From Pedobacter sp. Bi126 (GTDB lineage Bacteria; Bacteroidota; Bacteroidia; Sphingobacteriales; Sphingobacteriaceae), in contig NZ_CAKKMS010000004.1 in the NCBI RefSeq assembly GCF_918698245.1, positions 1 through 64,000 on the forward strand: a stretch of 64,000 nucleotides of DNA, written 5' to 3'. Position numbers and translations under genes: made by a program. This document shows positions 38,160 through 46,408 of the stretch, piece after piece. The notes beneath the pieces were generated by a model. The model searched no databases. It had not been told where the DNA came from and was given only the letters and a program-made list of their open reading frames with translations. Position 1 is the first letter of the stretch. Every line of letters begins with the position of its first letter.

Positions 38160-40931
38160 ATGAAACAAATTTTTACGCTCCTACTTATTTTATCATCTTT
38201 TTATGCTTACGCTCAGAAAACGGGTTCAGTTAGCGGACGGGTTATTCAATCAAAAGATAAAAAACCAATTGATTACGCCTCTATAGCAGTTAAAAACTTA
38301 ACCGATTCTAGTATGGTTGGTGCAGTGAGTACCGCCGAGGATGGAAAATTTGTTTTCAAAAACTTAAATCCGGGTACTTATAGGCTTTATGCGGCATTTT
38401 TAGGCTTAAAGAATATTACAAAGGATTTTACAATCGCTGCAGACAAAACAGATGTAGCCTTGGGCGATATTGTTTTAGAGGGTGGTGCAATAGACCTTCA
38501 AACGGTTGATATTAAAGCCGAAATTCCCCCAATTGTAGTAAAAAAGGATACGCTCGAGTTTAATGCAAGCTCGTTTAAAGTGGTAGAGAATGCTGTAGTT
38601 GAGGATCTGTTAAAGAAATTGCCAGGAGTAGAGGTAGATAAGGCCGGAACGGTGAAAGCGCAGGGCGAAACCATTACAAAAGTTAAGGTAGATGGTAAAG
38701 AGTTTTTTGGGAACGATCCTTTATTGGCCACTAAAAATCTTCCGGCCGATATGATCGATAAAATTCAGATTATTGATGAACTGTCAGATCAGGCACAGTT
38801 TACCGGAATCGATGATGGTTCGAGAACCAAGATCATTAATATCACCACCAGAAAGGATAAGAAAAATGGTTATTTCGGAAACAGTTCTGGAGGTTATGGT
38901 TCTAACGACCGTTACGATGTAAATGCGAACATTAACCATTTTAACCAGGACAAACGCTTAAGTATAATTGCACAGTTCAACAATGTAAACAAACAAAACT
39001 TTGGCGGCGGCTTGGGTGGGGGCAATGGCGGCAGTAACGGTGGCCGGGGAGGGATTACCGACACCAAAGCTGGCGGGTTTAATTTTTCAGATGAGTATGC
39101 CGATCAAACCGAAATCAGCCTGAGTTATTTCGTTAATAAATCTGATAACCTTATTCTGTCGAACAGTGTCAGGCAAAATTTATTGGGAAATGAAACCACC
39201 GTTTTTAAAAATGATCAGATCAATAATTCCGATCGGTTAAATCACCGCTTAAACTTTATGGTAGATACTAAACTCGATTCATTAACCTCACTTCGGATAC
39301 AGCCAAATTTAAGTTATACCGATAACGAGAGCTTAAACAGCAGCACCTACACCCGCGATTTTAATAAGTATATGATTACCGGAACCCAAGCGTTAAGAAA
39401 TCATAATACCACGCCATCCATTAGCAACAACATTTTATTGCGTAAAAAATTTATGCGGAGGGGAAGAACGCTATCTCTGAATTTAAACACCAACATCAAC
39501 AATAACGATGCTGATAATTACAATACCAATCCCGAAACCAGAAAAGAAAACGGAACTACCACTCAAAAAACGACCGATCAGTTTAACGATCAGGAGAGCG
39601 AGTCCATCAATCAGAATACAAGATTGGTATATACCGAACCCCTGGATAAAACCTTGAGCCTGGAGTTTAATTACCAGAACGGTTATAACCACAATACATC
39701 CGATCGTTTTACCTATAATTTCAATCCAGCTACCTTACAATACGATCTGTTGGATGAAACCTTTAGTAATGCCTACGAAAATACCATTTTAACCAACTCG
39801 GCGGGTTTTAGCTTTAATAAAATGGCGAAAAAATACAACTGGAATGTGGGGATGGCGGTTCAGAATACTGATCGCACAAATAACAATATCAGTAAGGGAT
39901 TTGTACTCAAGCAGAACGTTTTCAACTATACACCCTCGGCCATGTTCAGGTATAATTTTAGCAACAGCAAACGCCTGGTGTTTAACTATAGGGGCAGCAC
40001 AAACCAGCCAAGCATTCAGCAGTTGCAGCCAATCCGGAACAATACCAACACGCAAAGTATCCCCGTTGGTAACCCCGATCTGAAACCCGAATTTAACAAC
40101 ACCCTTCGCGTAGCCTACAATACATTTACTGTCGGAAAAAACAGGTCGTTATTCGTGAATTTAAACCTGACGCAAACTGCAAACCGGATTGCGAATAGCA
40201 GTAGCTTAATTCAAAGTGGCGAAGACCAGGGAAAACTGGCTATTACTCCGGTGAATGTAAACGGTGTTTACTCGGGGTCTATTTCCTCTTCATTAAGTTT
40301 GCCGATTATGGCAGAGAATAAGCTGAATTTCCATATCAATGTCAGTGGAAGTTATGATAGGGATGTAAACTTTACCAACGCTTTAAAAAATATTACCAAT
40401 AGCTGGTCTATTACCAATGGTTACCGCTTGGTTTCCAATTTAGATAAGCTCGATTTAACAGCTGGTTTAAACGGTTCGATTAACCGTGCAACTTACTCGG
40501 TTCAACCTAATTCTAATACGCGTTATTATACCTTTAGTCCAAATGTGAGTGTAAGTTATTTATTCCCTGGTAATATCCGTTGGGCAATAGATGCCGATTA
40601 TAACCAGAATACCGGAAGGGGAGAGGGTTTTGATACGCATTTTACCTTGGTTAATTCTTACATCAGCAAACAGTTTTTCAAAAACAGGGGGACTTTTAAA
40701 GCGGCAGTAAACGATCTGTTGAACGAAAACCAGGGCGTAAGCCGTACGGCCAATAACAACACCATCCAGGATGTAAGTTATAATGTTCTGCAGCGTTATT
40801 TTATGTTTTCGTTTACCTATTCACTTAATCGCATGGGCGGTAAAAACCGCATCAGAGGAGGCGAAGAGGGAGGCAGGAACCGTAGAGGTAACGGTGGTGG
40901 CGGCTTTGGTGGGGGCAGACAGCGGAACTAG
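38160..40931 (+). CDS. Outer membrane beta-barrel protein with carboxypeptidase-like regulatory domain, paralogue B
   Basis: A 923-aa protein with the same architecture as paralogue A: signal peptide (ending AYAQK), regulatory domain (SGRVIQSKDKKPIDYASIAV), plug and barrel. The plug is nearly identical (FFGNDPLLATKNLPADM is shared), while the barrel strands and loops have diverged. The Gly-rich loop is shorter (GGGLGGGNGGSNGGRGG). The C-terminus is Gly/Arg-rich. A terminator sits between the two genes, so each probably has its own promoter. The divergence pattern suggests that the two barrels differ in ligand. Confidence 0.87.
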   Translation: MKQIFTLLLILSSFYAYAQKTGSVSGRVIQSKDKKPIDYASIAVKNLTDSSMVGAVSTAEDGKFVFKNLNPGTYRLYAAFLGLKNITKDFTIAADKTDVALGDIVLEGGAIDLQTVDIKAEIPPIVVKKDTLEFNASSFKVVENAVVEDLLKKLPGVEVDKAGTVKAQGETITKVKVDGKEFFGNDPLLATKNLPADMIDKIQIIDELSDQAQFTGIDDGSRTKIINITTRKDKKNGYFGNSSGGYGSNDRYDVNANINHFNQDKRLSIIAQFNNVNKQNFGGGLGGGNGGSNGGRGGITDTKAGGFNFSDEYADQTEISLSYFVNKSDNLILSNSVRQNLLGNETTVFKNDQINNSDRLNHRLNFMVDTKLDSLTSLRIQPNLSYTDNESLNSSTYTRDFNKYMITGTQALRNHNTTPSISNNILLRKKFMRRGRTLSLNLNTNINNNDADNYNTNPETRKENGTTTQKTTDQFNDQESESINQNTRLVYTEPLDKTLSLEFNYQNGYNHNTSDRFTYNFNPATLQYDLLDETFSNAYENTILTNSAGFSFNKMAKKYNWNVGMAVQNTDRTNNNISKGFVLKQNVFNYTPSAMFRYNFSNSKRLVFNYRGSTNQPSIQQLQPIRNNTNTQSIPVGNPDLKPEFNNTLRVAYNTFTVGKNRSLFVNLNLTQTANRIANSSSLIQSGEDQGKLAITPVNVNGVYSGSISSSLSLPIMAENKLNFHINVSGSYDRDVNFTNALKNITNSWSITNGYRLVSNLDKLDLTAGLNGSINRATYSVQPNSNTRYYTFSPNVSVSYLFPGNIRWAIDADYNQNTGRGEGFDTHFTLVNSYISKQFFKNRGTFKAAVNDLLNENQGVSRTANNNTIQDVSYNVLQRYFMFSFTYSLNRMGGKNRIRGGEEGGRNRRGNGGGGFGGGRQRN

Positions 40932-41028
40932 ATCATTTTAGGGTAAAGCTGTGTAATTTATATCCCGCGCACAACTATCTTATTTGGAATAAATCTAAAG
41001 AAAGGTTAACTTGCGCCAAATTTAGCAC

Positions 41029-41244
41029 ATGAAACTGTCGCACCTAAAAGTTGGAGAAAAAGGAACAATAGTAGCTTTTACAGATTTAGATATGTCTGTG
41101 AAGTTAATGGAGATGGGCTGCTTGCCGGGTGAGGTGGTAGAGGTAGAGCGTTTTGCTCCTCTGGGCGATCCAATGGCGATCCGTGTTGCTGGTTATCAGC
41201 TTTGCTTGCGTAAAAGCGAAGCCGATGTTATCATTATTCAATAA
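41029..41244 (+). CDS. feoA: Ferrous iron transport protein A
   Basis: A 71-aa SH3-like FeoA protein (LSHLKVGEKGTIVAF, GCLPGEVVEVERFAPLGDPMAIRVAGYQLCLRKSEADVI). It helps FeoB take up Fe2+. feoB follows after 11 bp on the same strand. The leader contains TAACTTGC, near the -7 consensus but not a match; no Fur-box-like inverted repeat was noticed. Confidence 0.94.
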   Translation: MKLSHLKVGEKGTIVAFTDLDMSVKLMEMGCLPGEVVEVERFAPLGDPMAIRVAGYQLCLRKSEADVIIIQ

Positions 41245-41255
41245 AAAAGCTGGGT

Positions 41256-43364
41256 TTGGATATTAAAGTTGCGTTAGTTGGTAATCCCAATACAGGTAAA
41301 TCTACTTTATTTAACCGTTTAACAGGGTTAAATCAAAAAATTGGAAATTTTCCAGGCATCACTGTCGATAAGAAAACAGGTTTTACAAAACTTGCCAATG
41401 GTAAAGAAGCCGAAATAATCGATTTACCCGGAACCTATAGTTTATATCCGAAAAGTGCTGATGAAAGTATCGTTTTTCAGGTACTTGCCGATAAAAAAAA
41501 CAATAGCCACCCTGATGTTATTGTCCTCATTGCCGATGCTTCCAATTTAAAGCGCAATATGCTTTTGTATTCGCAAGTGGCAGATTTAGGCATTCCTATG
41601 ATTTTGGCCCTGAATATGATCGATCTTTCGGCTAAACAAGGGATCGAGATCAATCTGGATAAACTTGCAGCGAAACTGGGCGTCCAGGTGGTTCCCATTT
41701 CAGCACGGAATAACATTGGGATCGACAAACTAAAACAAGCCATTGCCAATACCAATAGAATTGCCACACAGTTGCAGGATGTGGATGTGAATTTTCTGGC
41801 TCCTGAAGCTATTAATGCCATAAAATCGAAACTTAATTCTGATAACGATTATTATGCGCTGCAGGTTTTGCACCAGCATGAGCATTTAACTTTCTTTACC
41901 GAAAAGGAACAAGAAGAAATTGAAAATATAGAGCAGTCGCACCATTTTGAGTCTTCAAAAATTCAGGCTGCAGAAACCATTGCTAGGTACAAACACCTCA
42001 GTACTATTTTATCTGATGTGGTTGTTGATAAGGGTACCGAAAAGAAGTTTTCTTTCAGCGATAAATTAGATGCTATTTTAACCCATAAAGTATGGGGATT
42101 TGCCATTTTCTTACTGATTCTTTTTGTTATTTTCAATGCCATATTTGCCTGGTCATCCTATCCAATGGACTGGATTGAGACTGGTTTTGGTTTTATTACC
42201 AGTATTGGTCACGAATATTTGCCGGCGGGCATGCTTACCGATCTGTTATTGGATGGTGTTGTTGCCGGGCTAGGCGGCATATTCGTGTTTATCCCACAGA
42301 TTGCAATACTTTTTGCCTTTATATCCATTTTGGAAGATACCGGCTACATGGCCCGTGTTACCTTTATGATGGATAAAATTATGAGCAAGGTTGGCCTTAA
42401 CGGTAAATCGGTGGTACCGATGATAGGTGGTTTGGCTTGTGCAGTTCCGTCTATTATGGCCGCCAGAAATATCGAAAACTGGAAAGACAGGATGATTACC
42501 ATCATGGTTACCCCTTTGGTAAGCTGCTCGGCGAGGCTTCCGGTATATATATTAATCATTTCGCTAATTATTCCTTCCAAAACCGTTTTAGGTGTTTTTA
42601 ACCTGCAGGGACTAGCGCTAATGGTGATGTACCTGGTTGGGATTATTGCTGCGGTACTGGTGGCCTGGGTAATGAAATTCATCATCAAGACCAAAGAAAG
42701 ATCTTATTTTATCATGGAATTGCCGGTTTACCGCATGCCAAGGTGGAAAAATGTTTTCTACACTATGTACGAGAAATCAAAAACCTTTGTTTTCGAAGCG
42801 GGTAAGGTTATCATCGCCATTTCCATCATCCTTTGGGTAATGGCCTCTTTTGGGCCAGGAAACCGTTTCGAAAGTATCGATAAAAAATACGAAACCGCTT
42901 TGGCTGATACCACAAAAAATACAGATCACATTAAAACCCTGGTAGCTACAGAGAAGTTAGAGAACTCTTATGTAGGTATCCTTGGCCATTGGATCGAGCC
43001 TGCCATCCGCCCGCTGGGTTACGATTGGAAAATTGGTATTGGTTTAATTACCTCCTTTGCTGCCCGCGAAGCCTTTGTAGGTACTATGGCTACGATTTAT
43101 AGTGTCGATGGCGGTGATGAGGATACAAGCACCATTAGAGAGCGTATGTCGGCCTCGGTTAACAGTCGTACCGGTTTGCCTGTATATACTTTTGCTACTG
43201 GAATTTCATTAATGCTTTTTTATGCTTTTGCCATGCAATGTATGAGCACAGTAGCTATTGTTTACCGCGAAACTAAAGGCTGGAAATGGCCGGTTATTCA
43301 ATTGGCTTATATGACAGCCATGGCTTATGTTGCTGCGCTGGTTGCTTATCAGTTGTTGAAATAG
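41256..43364 (+). CDS. feoB: Ferrous iron transporter FeoB
   Basis: This is the inner membrane Fe2+ transporter, with an N-terminal GTPase (G1 GNPNTGKST at 9-17, then GNFPGITVDKKTG, DLPGTYSL and ALNMIDL) and a C-terminal membrane part of about eight helices. The Gate motifs GLACAVPSIMAAR and SCSARLPVYILI are present. Length is 702 aa, at the short end for FeoB, and no feoC is seen. The start is a TTG, giving MDIKVALVGNPNTG, the expected N-terminus. An 860-bp gene-free repeat region follows. Confidence 0.94.
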   Translation: MDIKVALVGNPNTGKSTLFNRLTGLNQKIGNFPGITVDKKTGFTKLANGKEAEIIDLPGTYSLYPKSADESIVFQVLADKKNNSHPDVIVLIADASNLKRNMLLYSQVADLGIPMILALNMIDLSAKQGIEINLDKLAAKLGVQVVPISARNNIGIDKLKQAIANTNRIATQLQDVDVNFLAPEAINAIKSKLNSDNDYYALQVLHQHEHLTFFTEKEQEEIENIEQSHHFESSKIQAAETIARYKHLSTILSDVVVDKGTEKKFSFSDKLDAILTHKVWGFAIFLLILFVIFNAIFAWSSYPMDWIETGFGFITSIGHEYLPAGMLTDLLLDGVVAGLGGIFVFIPQIAILFAFISILEDTGYMARVTFMMDKIMSKVGLNGKSVVPMIGGLACAVPSIMAARNIENWKDRMITIMVTPLVSCSARLPVYILIISLIIPSKTVLGVFNLQGLALMVMYLVGIIAAVLVAWVMKFIIKTKERSYFIMELPVYRMPRWKNVFYTMYEKSKTFVFEAGKVIIAISIILWVMASFGPGNRFESIDKKYETALADTTKNTDHIKTLVATEKLENSYVGILGHWIEPAIRPLGYDWKIGIGLITSFAAREAFVGTMATIYSVDGGDEDTSTIRERMSASVNSRTGLPVYTFATGISLMLFYAFAMQCMSTVAIVYRETKGWKWPVIQLAYMTAMAYVAALVAYQLLK

Positions 43365-44224
43365 CTTTTCTTAGGGTGTCACCCTGAGGGGTAATTTATT
43401 GTATAAAAATCAATATGAATGACGTATATATTTGGTTATTGCCCTTGGCTCAACCTTGCCTCGGCTCGCCGCCGCCTAAGGGCTCTTTCTTTTTGGCATC
43501 AAAAAGAAACAAAAACTGCCGGCTGAAAATTTTTCTTTCGAAGCCAGCAGGTAGGCTTGGGCAGTGCAGCCCGAAAAATTTGTTAGGCCGGATTTAAGTA
43601 GAACGGGGATACCGTACTATGGCCTAGCTGGATGGAAATGCGAAATTTGTTAAAATGTTGATTAATAATTATTTGCAAAATAACGTCAATGGTAGCGTAG
43701 TCGAAGGGCATTGTCAAAAAAATATTATCATTATTTGGGTTTGGAGAGCAGTGTCTGTATAGCTATTCTGGTTTCTTCCCCGCTTTCCGTTTTACTTTGC
43801 CTGCGGCTTCGTGTTCACTTTAATCGGGTCTAGGTGGCTCGTTAGGTGGTGCTATTTTTGGCTCGATGCATACCTACCTCTTATCTTTAGTTTAAAGATC
43901 TCTCCACTCCGCGTTGCTCCGGTCGAGATGACGATTTTTCGATTGTAGTCTGTCAACAATAGCGTAGTCGAAGGGGCCGATAGGCAATTTGCTATTTATT
44001 GCATTGACCTTTGTTCCTAAACCCGGTAGTAGCGGCAGCCCGATTCTTCATCGGCTATAGCGAATAACGGGACTACTATTCCCGAAATCCCACTCAGCGT
44101 TCATTTCCTGATTATTAAGAATAACCAATAGCGTTTTACCATATAAGGCATATGAGATCATTTAAGCTTCGTGTTCTTAAATGAAATCTTTTTGCTTTAG
44201 TCTTTTACCTTTAGTCTTTGTGCT
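43365..44224. other. Gene-free patchwork of intergenic repeats
   Basis: No coding sequence is credible here; the longest frame (60 codons) runs through the repeats. The region holds a perfect 10-bp inverted repeat (43486-43509), a 16-bp direct repeat TAGCGTAGTCGAAGGG (43693-43708 and 43960-43975), and the right end of the short inverted-repeat element seen whole at 56312-56418 (GATCTCTCCACTCCGC...GAGATGACG, 43897-43933). The base composition is more G+C-rich in patches than the flanking genes. It looks like a site where several mobile intergenic repeats have landed and decayed. Confidence 0.6.
43486..43509. repeat. Perfect inverted repeat
   Basis: TTTCTTTTTG and CAAAAAGAAA are exact reverse complements around GCAT. 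Larger flanking GCCCTTGG/CTAAGGGC segments can also pair. I recall this segment as recurring between genes in related Bacteroidota; that was not checked. Confidence 0.6.
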
Positions 44225-44701
44225 TTAACCCAGTTCAATCTGACGCTTAATGCTCTCTTCTAACGAGATTAAAGTCTCTGTGCGCTGAATACCGTTCACG
44301 GCCTGTATTTCTTCGTTTAAAACGTGGCGTAAATGATTGGTATCCCTGCAGATAATTTTGGCAAACATACTGTAGGCACCGGTAGTATAATGCAATTCTA
44401 CCACTTCTTTAATTTTGCTCAATTGTGCAACTGCATCTTTGTACTGGATTCCTTTCTCCAGGTAAATACCCAAAAAGGCACAAATATCATATCCAGCCTT
44501 CTGCGGGTCAATGATTAAGTGCGAACCCTTAATAATCCCCATTTCCTGCAGTTTTTTCATCCTAACGTGTATCGTTCCGCCCGAAACAATCAGATCTTTA
44601 GCGATTTCTGTATAAGGTTTAGTGGCATCCTGCATCAATTGTTTCAATATATCGATGTCGAGGTTGTCAATTTCTAAATTGGAATTGTCTTTTTTAAGCA
44701 T
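44225..44701 (-). CDS. Lrp/AsnC-family transcriptional regulator
   Basis: A 158-aa protein with an N-terminal HTH (DILKQLMQDATKPYTEIAKDL, then GGTIHVRMKKLQEMGII) and a C-terminal RAM/AsnC ligand domain (about 70-150; GAYSMFAKIICRDTNHL). It probably senses an amino acid or a related metabolite. No target is evident. It diverges from the pair of tRNA-like genes, whose promoter begins about 75 bp upstream of the lrp start. Confidence 0.9.
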   Translation of the reverse strand: MLKKDNSNLEIDNLDIDILKQLMQDATKPYTEIAKDLIVSGGTIHVRMKKLQEMGIIKGSHLIIDPQKAGYDICAFLGIYLEKGIQYKDAVAQLSKIKEVVELHYTTGAYSMFAKIICRDTNHLRHVLNEEIQAVNGIQRTETLISLEESIKRQIELG

Positions 44702-44774
44702 ATTTTTGAATTATGATAAGCGAATTTACGAATATTTATCAATATTATAAAAATAAAATTAAATGTTTAAAATA

Positions 44775-44806
44775 TTTGCAAGGTATTGGTTGTTCCTTTA
44801 CATTTG
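44775..44806 (+). promoter_or_regulatory. Promoter of the tRNA-like pair
   Basis: TTTG at 44775-44778 and TACATTTG at 44799-44806 are separated by 20 bases. This is a full match to the Bacteroidota vegetative consensus TTTG-N19-21-TAnnTTTG. It points toward the first tRNA-like gene, with about 45 nt of leader. Confidence 0.75.
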
Positions 44807-44857
44807 TATCAAGCAATTAACAAAAAGGAAACGTTCTTTCAAAATTGCATAACATAA

Positions 44858-44974
44858 TGTAGGGTGGTGAAACAGGCAGACACACCTCCTTGTCTCGGTG
44901 GCGGAGAATAATGGGAATATACCGGTTTCGGTACTAACCACTCCTTGAAGGTTCGATTCCTTCCCCTACAGCCA
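44858..44974 (+). tRNA. Unusual tRNA-like gene 1 (Leu-like body, GTC anticodon loop, giant variable arm)
   Basis: The acceptor TGTAGGG pairs fully with CCCTACA (44964-44970), followed by G and an encoded CCA. The D arm is GTG-AAACAGGCAGA-CAC, of the tRNA-Leu kind. The anticodon arm CCTCC-TTGTCTC-GGTGG has GTC at 44892-44894 and a central T-T mismatch. The T arm GAAGG-TTCGATT-CCTTC is perfect. The variable region is about 45 nt: GGAG (44903-44906) pairs with CTCC (44941-44944) and encloses 34 nt with an inner hairpin TACCG-GTTT-CGGTA. A tRNA-Leu(GAG) has the same frame (CCATC-TTGAGGG-GGTGG). The cloverleaf is certain; whether it decodes, and what it is charged with, is not. Confidence 0.72.
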
Positions 44975-45046
44975 GTTCAGTTGGCAATTTACAGTTGGCA
45001 GTTTAAAAACTGAGAATTGGAAATTGAAAACTGTTAACTTTTAAAA

Positions 45047-45191
45047 TGTTGGGTGGTGAAATTGGCAGACACGCCTCCTTGTCTCGGTGGTGGGGAATAA
45101 TGGGACAAACGCAGTTTATTGGGTTGACCACAAATTAATTTTTTGAACTGTAGCTAACTACCCCTTGAAGGTTCGACTCCTTCCCCAACAG
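45047..45191 (+). tRNA. Unusual tRNA-like gene 2 (same type, larger variable arm)
   Basis: This is a second copy of the same RNA type. The acceptor TGTTGGG/CCCAACA shows a compensatory change from copy 1. The D arm is GTG-AAATTGGCAGA-CAC. The anticodon arm CCTCC-TTGTCTC-GGTGG is identical, with GTC at 45081-45083. The T arm is GAAGG-TTCGACT-CCTTC. The variable region is about 76 nt: GGGG (45092-45095) pairs with CCCC (45161-45164), and an inner CAGTT/AACTG pairing lies within. The discriminator is G, followed by CA and then T, so CCA is not encoded. It starts 72 bp after copy 1, and the two probably share one transcript. Confidence 0.7.
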
Positions 45192-45221
45192 CATTTTTTA
45201 TGAATAATAAGTTAGTTAATT

Positions 45222-45255
45222 GAGCAATCCTGGATAGGTTGCTCTTTTTCTTTTT
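45222..45255 (+). terminator. Intrinsic terminator after the tRNA-like pair
   Basis: GAGCAA and TTGCTC, extended by CC/GG across a bulged T, form a hairpin with loop TGGATA. It is followed by TTTTTCTTTTT. Confidence 0.85.
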
Positions 45256-45330
45256 AGACTAGTTTTTTTCATAACCCTCCTATATTTATAGATATATTGT
45301 TATATTACCAATCAAAATTTTATTCGTTCA

Positions 45331-46356
45331 ATGCCTGTGATGAAGAAACGCGTTTCGATTAAAGATATCGCTAAACAATTAAATATTTCTATTACAACCG
45401 TATCGTTTGTAATTAATGGGAAAGCAAGAGAAAAAAATATTAGCGAATCGCTTACCAAAAAAGTTTTAGAACTGGTTGCTGAATTAAATTATCAGCCCAA
45501 TACCCTTGCAACAAGTTTAAGAACAGGCAAAACAAAAATTATAGGATTCTTGGTTGATGATATTTCTGAACCTTTTTTCTCGGGTATAGCACGCCGAATT
45601 GATGAAATTGCTTCGAGCCTTGGTTATAAGATACTTTTTAGCAGTACTAGAAACGATACCGAAAAGGCAATAGAATTGCTGCAGATTTTTAAAGACAGGC
45701 ATGTTGATGGCTATATAATGGCCTTGCCTGAAGGTTTGGAAGAAGAAGTTAAAAAACTGATTCAAACAGACGCTCCAGTTGTACTATTCGATCGGTATGT
45801 ACAGGACGTTAAAACAGATTATGTAATAATCGATAATCAAAGCAGCACCTACGAAGCTACCGAGCACCTCATTAAGAATAATTATAAAAAAATAGGTTTT
45901 GTAACCATCGATACCTTACAGCAACAGATGGTAGACCGCTTGGCGGGTTACGAAAGTGCTGTAAAAAAATACAACTTGCCGGCATTTGTGAAAAAGATTA
46001 AATATGTAAACTCTGCCGAATCAATTGAGGAGATGATCAAGTTTTTTAAAGCAGAGAAACAGCTGGATGCGGTCGTTTTTGCAGCCAACTATATTTGTTT
46101 AGACGGTTTAAGAACTTTTAGAAAACTAGGTATTCAGATCCACAAGGATATGGCTGTTGTTTCTTTTGATGATTTTGAAATCCTGGAGTTTTGTGAGCCT
46201 CCGGTTACGGCTATTGCACAGCCTCTTGAGGCGATTGCAGAAAACGTGATGAAAATTTTATTGAACAAGCTTAAGAAAGTAGGAAAACCTGTCGAAAACA
46301 TGCAGGTGTCGTTACCCACTATCTTAAATGTTAGGGGCTCAAGCGCAAAGCAATAA
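45331..46356 (+). CDS. LacI-family transcriptional regulator
   Basis: A 341-aa LacI/GalR protein. The HTH is RVSIKDIAKQLNISITTVS followed by the hinge region LNYQPNTLATSLRTGKT. The periplasmic-binding-like sensor domain runs from about residue 62 (IIGFLVDDISEPFFSGIARRI) to the end, with VVSFDDFEILEFCEPPVTAI near the C-terminus. The likely start is the first ATG (45331) or the fourth residue (45340, MKKRVSIKD). It is a single gene, convergent with frr. A 12-bp palindrome of the LacI-operator kind is found before nagA (55008-55019); a link is inference. Confidence 0.92.
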   Translation: MPVMKKRVSIKDIAKQLNISITTVSFVINGKAREKNISESLTKKVLELVAELNYQPNTLATSLRTGKTKIIGFLVDDISEPFFSGIARRIDEIASSLGYKILFSSTRNDTEKAIELLQIFKDRHVDGYIMALPEGLEEEVKKLIQTDAPVVLFDRYVQDVKTDYVIIDNQSSTYEATEHLIKNNYKKIGFVTIDTLQQQMVDRLAGYESAVKKYNLPAFVKKIKYVNSAESIEEMIKFFKAEKQLDAVVFAANYICLDGLRTFRKLGIQIHKDMAVVSFDDFEILEFCEPPVTAIAQPLEAIAENVMKILLNKLKKVGKPVENMQVSLPTILNVRGSSAKQ

Positions 46357-46392
46357 AAAAAGGGAATAGATTTAAGTCCATTCCCTCTCTTA
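46355..46392. terminator. Bidirectional terminator between lacI-family gene and frr
   Basis: GGGAAT and ATTCCC (46362-46367 and 46380-46385) form the stem. An A-run lies on the left and CTCTCTTATT on the right, so it can serve both convergent genes. Confidence 0.65.
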
Positions 46393-46408
46393 TTGTGTTT
46401 TATACAGA

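Noticed and set aside
43415..43597. Sixty-codon reading frame in the feoB-lrp gap
   Set aside because: It runs through inverted and direct repeats, has odd composition for this genome and no signal, motif or ribosome site.
44858..45191. Group I intron or tmRNA as explanation of the long tRNA-like genes
   Set aside because: The extra sequence lies in the variable arm, not the anticodon loop, and at 34-65 nt is far too short for a self-splicing intron. There is no tag-peptide frame or Ala identity pair as in tmRNA.
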